Shown piece after piece: positions 60,701 to 64,000 of a DNA stretch of 64,000 nucleotides. The stretch comes from Diploscapter coronatus (Eukaryota; Nematoda; Chromadorea; Rhabditida; Rhabditidae): the NCBI GenBank assembly GCA_964036155.1, contig OZ038422.1, positions 3,929,201 through 3,993,200 on the forward strand, given 5' to 3'. The position numbers were made by a program, and so were the translations under genes. Below the pieces are notes generated by a model. The model worked only from the letters and a program-made list of their open reading frames with translations. It searched no databases and was not told the DNA's origin. Each line of letters begins with the position of its first letter. The stretch's first letter is position 1.

Positions 60701-62218
60701 GAAAAAGAGAAAATGATTGCGAAAAGAGAGCGACACTGAGAGGAGCGCACCCTCGAAGCACCCCGGAGTGGCGCGCGCCACTCCGGGGTGCATCCGGGGT
60801 GCATCCGTGGTGCGTCCGAGGTGCGTCCGTGGTGCGTCCGGGGTGCGTCCGGGGTGCTAGCCCCTCTCCGGGGTGTGTCCGGGGTGCGTCCGTGGTGCGT
60901 CGGGGGTGCTTCGGGGGTGCTAGCCTCTCCGGGGTGCGTCGGGGGTGCTTCGAGGGTGCTAACCCCTCTCCGGGGTGCGTCCGGGGTGCTTCGCGGGTTC
61001 GCTCCTCTCAGTGCGACGTAGAAATCGATCGATGAACATTGAATAATTTTGCAGGAATTATATCGAGAGCAGCATGCACGACACGATTCGGAATAGATAT
61101 GCATCTGACAAGAAATACAAAGCAGCGTTCGACACTGTGCAAACTAGTGTAAGTTCGATTTTCCATGATTTTCGAAATTTCGTAAACAAAGTGAATTCTG
61201 ATCATGGAAAATGTCCAATTCTGTGATTATTCATCTTTTGATAAGACCATCGGGAAAATCAAGAAAAATTCCAACTCTACCAAATCTTGCCTTCTCCACT
61301 ACCTTCCTATGTTTCCTCGAAGCTTCTAGTTTTTGAATTTCAAACAAAGTGATTCTAGTTCGAGTGTTGTGGAGTGAAGTCGTACGCAGACTGGCTGAGT
61401 GCGAGCTGGGACAGGAAAGGCTTATCGGCTGCCTCCGAGGACGGCAAAATGGAACATGGAATCGGATCGGTTGGAGGTGGCAGAGGAAATGGATTCGGTA
61501 AGACCTTTATAAATATTCTCGAGAAGAATACAGCTTTTCAAACCTGTGGTAAATTATTCAATGCCAAGATTATTGCCTTTCAACATATTCCTTGAGTCAT
61601 GGAAAAATTTCAGGAATCGTGCCAGCCTCGTGCTGCAACGAGCATGGCAGACAAGTCTATCCCACGAATTGCGGAACCTCCTTCAATCAAGCACCTCTGT
61701 CGACCTACACAGAATTCATCCATAACAAGGCATTATCTTAGAGTTAATGATTTTTGAAAGAGAAAATCTTTCAGGGGTGCGCAGATGTTCTGTACGACAC
61801 CGTATCGAGCAATCTTGATTTGTTGATCACCGTCTGCGTCGTTGCTGGATGCATTCAGGTAGCTTTAGAATAGAGACATGAAAGCTTACCAGAAAAGTTA
61901 GAAAGCATCCATACTTCTTCGGTGCAATTTTATTATATTCGAACTGCTACAATTTTTCCTCCCAGAAAAGTTAAATCGGTCTAATTTTTGCGACAACCTG
62001 AAAAACAAAACAGCAATACGATTGAAAAATAGTATTTGGAAAGAAACATGCAATGTCTTTCCCCTATACTATTTCATATGTCTGCTGTCTTGTGATTTTA
62101 TTTTTTTTTCAAAATTATTAACTTTTATTTTCAGTGCCTCGGAATGATCTTATCAATGGCCCTTTGCTGCTGCATAAGCGCTGATAACAGTAATTCGAAG
62201 AAGTACAACAACTATTAG
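57780..62218 (+). CDS. Tetraspanin
   Basis: Nine exons: 57780-57839, 58246-58336, 58581-58693, 60220-60299, 61055-61148, 61359-61497, 61614-61729, 61775-61858 and 62135-62218. They give 861 nt and 286 residues. Four hydrophobic segments are clear: residues about 8-32 (TIVFVFNILFW-LSGIVILGLG), about 54-72, about 90-110 (FFICLIIVFCLELAAAFMAY) and about 240-268. The large extracellular loop has the CCG motif at 149-151, PASCC at 196-200, and further Cys at 212 and 233. Short Cys-rich turns after helices 2 and 4 suit palmitoylation. Tetraspanins organise membrane microdomains with partner receptors. The intron after exon 7 appears to use a GC donor (AAG then GCATTA at 61730). The intron after exon 4 hosts a 5S rRNA gene. 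AATAAA occurs at 62539 and 62591. Confidence 0.93.
60499..60617 (-). rRNA. 5S ribosomal RNA
   Basis: The reverse complement begins GCTTACGACCATACCACGTT and ends TGTTGTAAGC, about 118 nt. The terminal stem (GCTTAC with GTAAGC) is intact. The internal promoter parts AGTTAAGCAACGT (box A) and GATCGGAGACGGC (box C) are complete. It closely resembles Caenorhabditis 5S rRNA as I know it, with scattered, mostly paired changes. A T run follows at once as a polymerase III terminator. It lies antisense inside an intron of the tetraspanin gene, as a single copy with no spliced-leader gene nearby. Confidence 0.93.
60758..60791. repeat. Perfect 34-bp GC-rich palindrome
   Basis: GCACCCCGGAGTGGCGC is followed directly by its exact reverse complement, with no spacer. 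It sits at the left edge of the minisatellite and could extrude as a cruciform. Confidence 0.93.
60786..61000 (+). repeat. GC-rich minisatellite, about 11-bp unit
   Basis: About eighteen imperfect copies of GGTGCGTCCGG, with variants such as GGTGCATCCGG, GGTGCTTCGGG and the longer GGTGCTAGCCCCTCTCCGGG. The base composition differs strongly from the AT-rich surroundings. The outer edges are themselves inverted (CACTGAGAGGAGCG near 60733 and CGCTCCTCTCAGTGCG near 61001), so the array sits inside a foldback. Reading frames across it are a by-product of the repeat. Confidence 0.9.
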
Positions 62219-62664
62219 ACAAGAATAGCGAAATTCGTTAGATTAGGAAAACCATCAAGATTTAGAAATAATATTTGGTGCCTCAAAATCACTCCTTCGT
62301 ACTTATCATCGATAATATCTCAGTCATGCTCGATCCATTTGCCTATTTCATTAGCCGAATTTGCCTTCAACGTGTTTGAAAAGTATTCTAAAACTTGAAT
62401 TTCATAATATTTTATTTTTATTGATTTCTCATAAGTATTTGATACTTGTAAAACAATTGTTCATTTTAATCTATGCATAAGTCTTTGTCAAAGAATATCC
62501 CGGTTACATGTAAAAATGATGAAAGCTTTATCAAAATGAATAAACAAAATTGCATCTTTTTCTACCGCAATGAATGTTTTAATTCTCCTGAATAAAGTGT
62601 GATCAAATTATTTCAAGATAAAATGTAGAAAAGATATTATTCTCCCTTCATTTTAAAAGAAAAA

Positions 62665-62811
62665 AGGCGTTCTGCACTAGTTACCCTCAAGTTACTCTTA
62701 CCTTTTTGCAGAAGTTATCTTCTTTTTCTCTTCCCTATACTATTTTCCAGAAAAGGAGATAACTTTTACAAAAGGGTAAGCGTAACTTGAGGGTAACTAG
62801 TGCAATAGGCC
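62665..62811. mobile_element. Foldback (MITE-like) element
   Basis: The left arm GCACTAGTTACCCTCAAGTT continues to TACTCTTACCTTTTTGCAGA; the right arm holds its reverse complement, AACTTGAGGGTAACTAGTGC, after AAAAGGGTAAGCGT. GAAGTTATCTT and AGATAACTT pair further in. It is non-coding and about 145 bp. Confidence 0.8.
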
Positions 62812-63883
62812 GAGTAAATATCAACTAAAATAACTTTATGATTCTCCAGGTAAAATTACATTAATATCAGTCATAAAATCGATAGGTTAGGTATGACCCT
62901 ACACTTCACCATTGCACCAAAGTTGGCGACCCAAATATCGAAATTTCCATTTTGAGGGTCAGATCCCACAATATGTCTCTTAAGAATTTTCCGAGAAAAT
63001 ATCCTTGTTAGTCTAAAAAGGGTTTAGCTGGACGAAAATACGGAATAGTGTTCATTTTGAACTGAATCATTATGAGTTTCAAACAAGAATTGTTAAGAAT
63101 AATAAAACAACGAAGAATAGTTTAAAATAAATAAAAAACAAAAAACGTTGATTTACGATAGAATGAATCTTTTACTATGGTAGTTGAAATTTTAACTGGC
63201 AGTTAAATTTTCGTTTAATTGCCGTAGTTCAACTCATTTGGGTCTCACCCATGAGTATAATGCTGAAAATCGCTTGAAGAATGACCCACTGTATCGATTT
63301 TATGAAGAAAAAAATACCGATCAAATCGAGGAGTCAAACTTTGGAACGTTTTTGATCATAACTCTCGATGCATCAATCCCTTTTTCAAGTTGCTGTTCGC
63401 ATGATAAGCGACTTCGTAGCCGCTTTCGAATGATATATAATATGAATAGGTTCCGGAAATTTGCAGGTCTCATTTTGGACTGGTACCGTGTTCTTGTGGT
63501 ATGCTCAATCTTCGGCTTTTTCGGTATCAAAACTCATCGAACATTACTGGTATTTTAAGTGCAACTAAAAATTTGTAAAAAAAAAAAAAATGTGGCTTCT
63601 TTGAAGCTGGAATATGAAGCAGTGTGCCTTCAAATCTCATAATATTTCTTGAGGGCCAGCTAAATATGTCTGAAAGGCGGATGTTCAAGGGTTGATTAAT
63701 TGTTGGAAAGGAATAAATCCGTTGCTGAAATTCCCAAGTTCTAGCAACGAACACACGGACAGCATTTCTTATACACTAACATCATTAGAAATGCACTAAA
63801 CCTCGGCCCGCTTCACCGGGCAATAAAAGAGTAAACAGCTAAAGAGGGACTGGTAATCCGAAATTGCCATACATAGTAACGAA

Positions 63884-63959
63884 CAGGGATTAAAGTTTGG
63901 CTCGAATGCCGGCCTGGGTCTGGGTGTTCTCAAAACTCGGGCCAAACTTTTAATTCCTG
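63884..63959. repeat. Short foldback
   Basis: AGGGATTAAAGTTTGGCTCG pairs with CGGGCCAAACTTTTAATTCC across a GC-rich middle. It lies at the window edge, with a small GCCCGCTTCACCGGGC hairpin to its left. It could be the end of a larger element. Confidence 0.6.
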
Positions 63960-64000
63960 GTGATAATGTGAATTTGTAAAAGAACAAAAGAATAATACAG

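Larger units (their letters stand above)
62219..64000. other. 3' flank and intergenic region to the window end
   Basis: The tetraspanin 3' UTR with AATAAA at 62539 and 62591, then AT-rich DNA with two foldbacks (62665-62811 and 63884-63959). No coding exon is supported. Confidence 0.5.

Noticed and set aside
60625..61104. 159-residue minus-strand frame with repeated Thr-His-His-Gly-Arg-Thr units
   Set aside because: It is the translation of the GC-rich minisatellite. It lies in an intron, overlaps tetraspanin exon 5 antisense, and has no independent gene signals.
63238..63558. 106-residue frame near the window end
   Set aside because: No similarity that I recognise and an overlapping frame on the other strand. 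It lacks upstream or downstream exon support.

Overview
This window is nuclear DNA of a nematode. The protein genes are split into many short exons with GTAAGT-type donors and TTTCAG acceptors, most introns are 40-300 bp, and the background is AT-rich. A 5S rRNA of nematode type and a let-7/miR-100 microRNA pair are also present. Several start codons have an acceptor-like AG just upstream with no obvious upstream exon, which fits spliced-leader trans-splicing. I cannot name the genus.

Layout. 178-1449 (+) is the 3' end of an unrecognised gene. 2364-4441 (-) is a complete mitochondrial 2-oxodicarboxylate carrier (SLC25A21 type). 6817-10859 (+) is a TIKI/TRABD2-type membrane metalloprotease. 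11320-14209 (-) is the mitochondrial succinyl-CoA synthetase alpha subunit. 15448-17036 (+) is an MXRA7-like single-pass membrane protein. 17.0-26.1 kb holds no gene that I can support, only repeats. 26116-27696 (+) is a small basic protein that I do not recognise. 28422-36187 (-) is a 23-exon WASH complex FAM21/WASHC2 homologue. 36.2-43.1 kb is non-coding and leads into miR-100 (mature 43118-43139) and let-7 (mature 44163-44184). 46003-51749 (+) is an SLC49A3-type major facilitator. 53025-54579 (-) is a divergent 14-3-3-like protein. 57780-62218 (+) is a tetraspanin with a 5S rRNA gene and a GC-rich minisatellite in one intron.

I assembled the exons by hand. For all eight complete genes the exon lengths sum to a multiple of three and end in a stop. 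The genes share no single pathway: there are two mitochondrial metabolic proteins, several membrane or trafficking proteins, a predicted Wnt-inactivating protease and a developmental microRNA cluster.

The most interesting signals are the linked miR-100/let-7 pair, with an unusually long miR-100 apical region and a tandem copy of its 3' half; the 14-3-3-like protein, which appears to have lost its phosphopeptide-binding residues; a nematode TIKI protease; and a set of foldback or MITE-like elements, two of them with long terminal inverted repeats and visible TA or TAA target-site duplications, one carrying tRNA-like promoter boxes in both arms.
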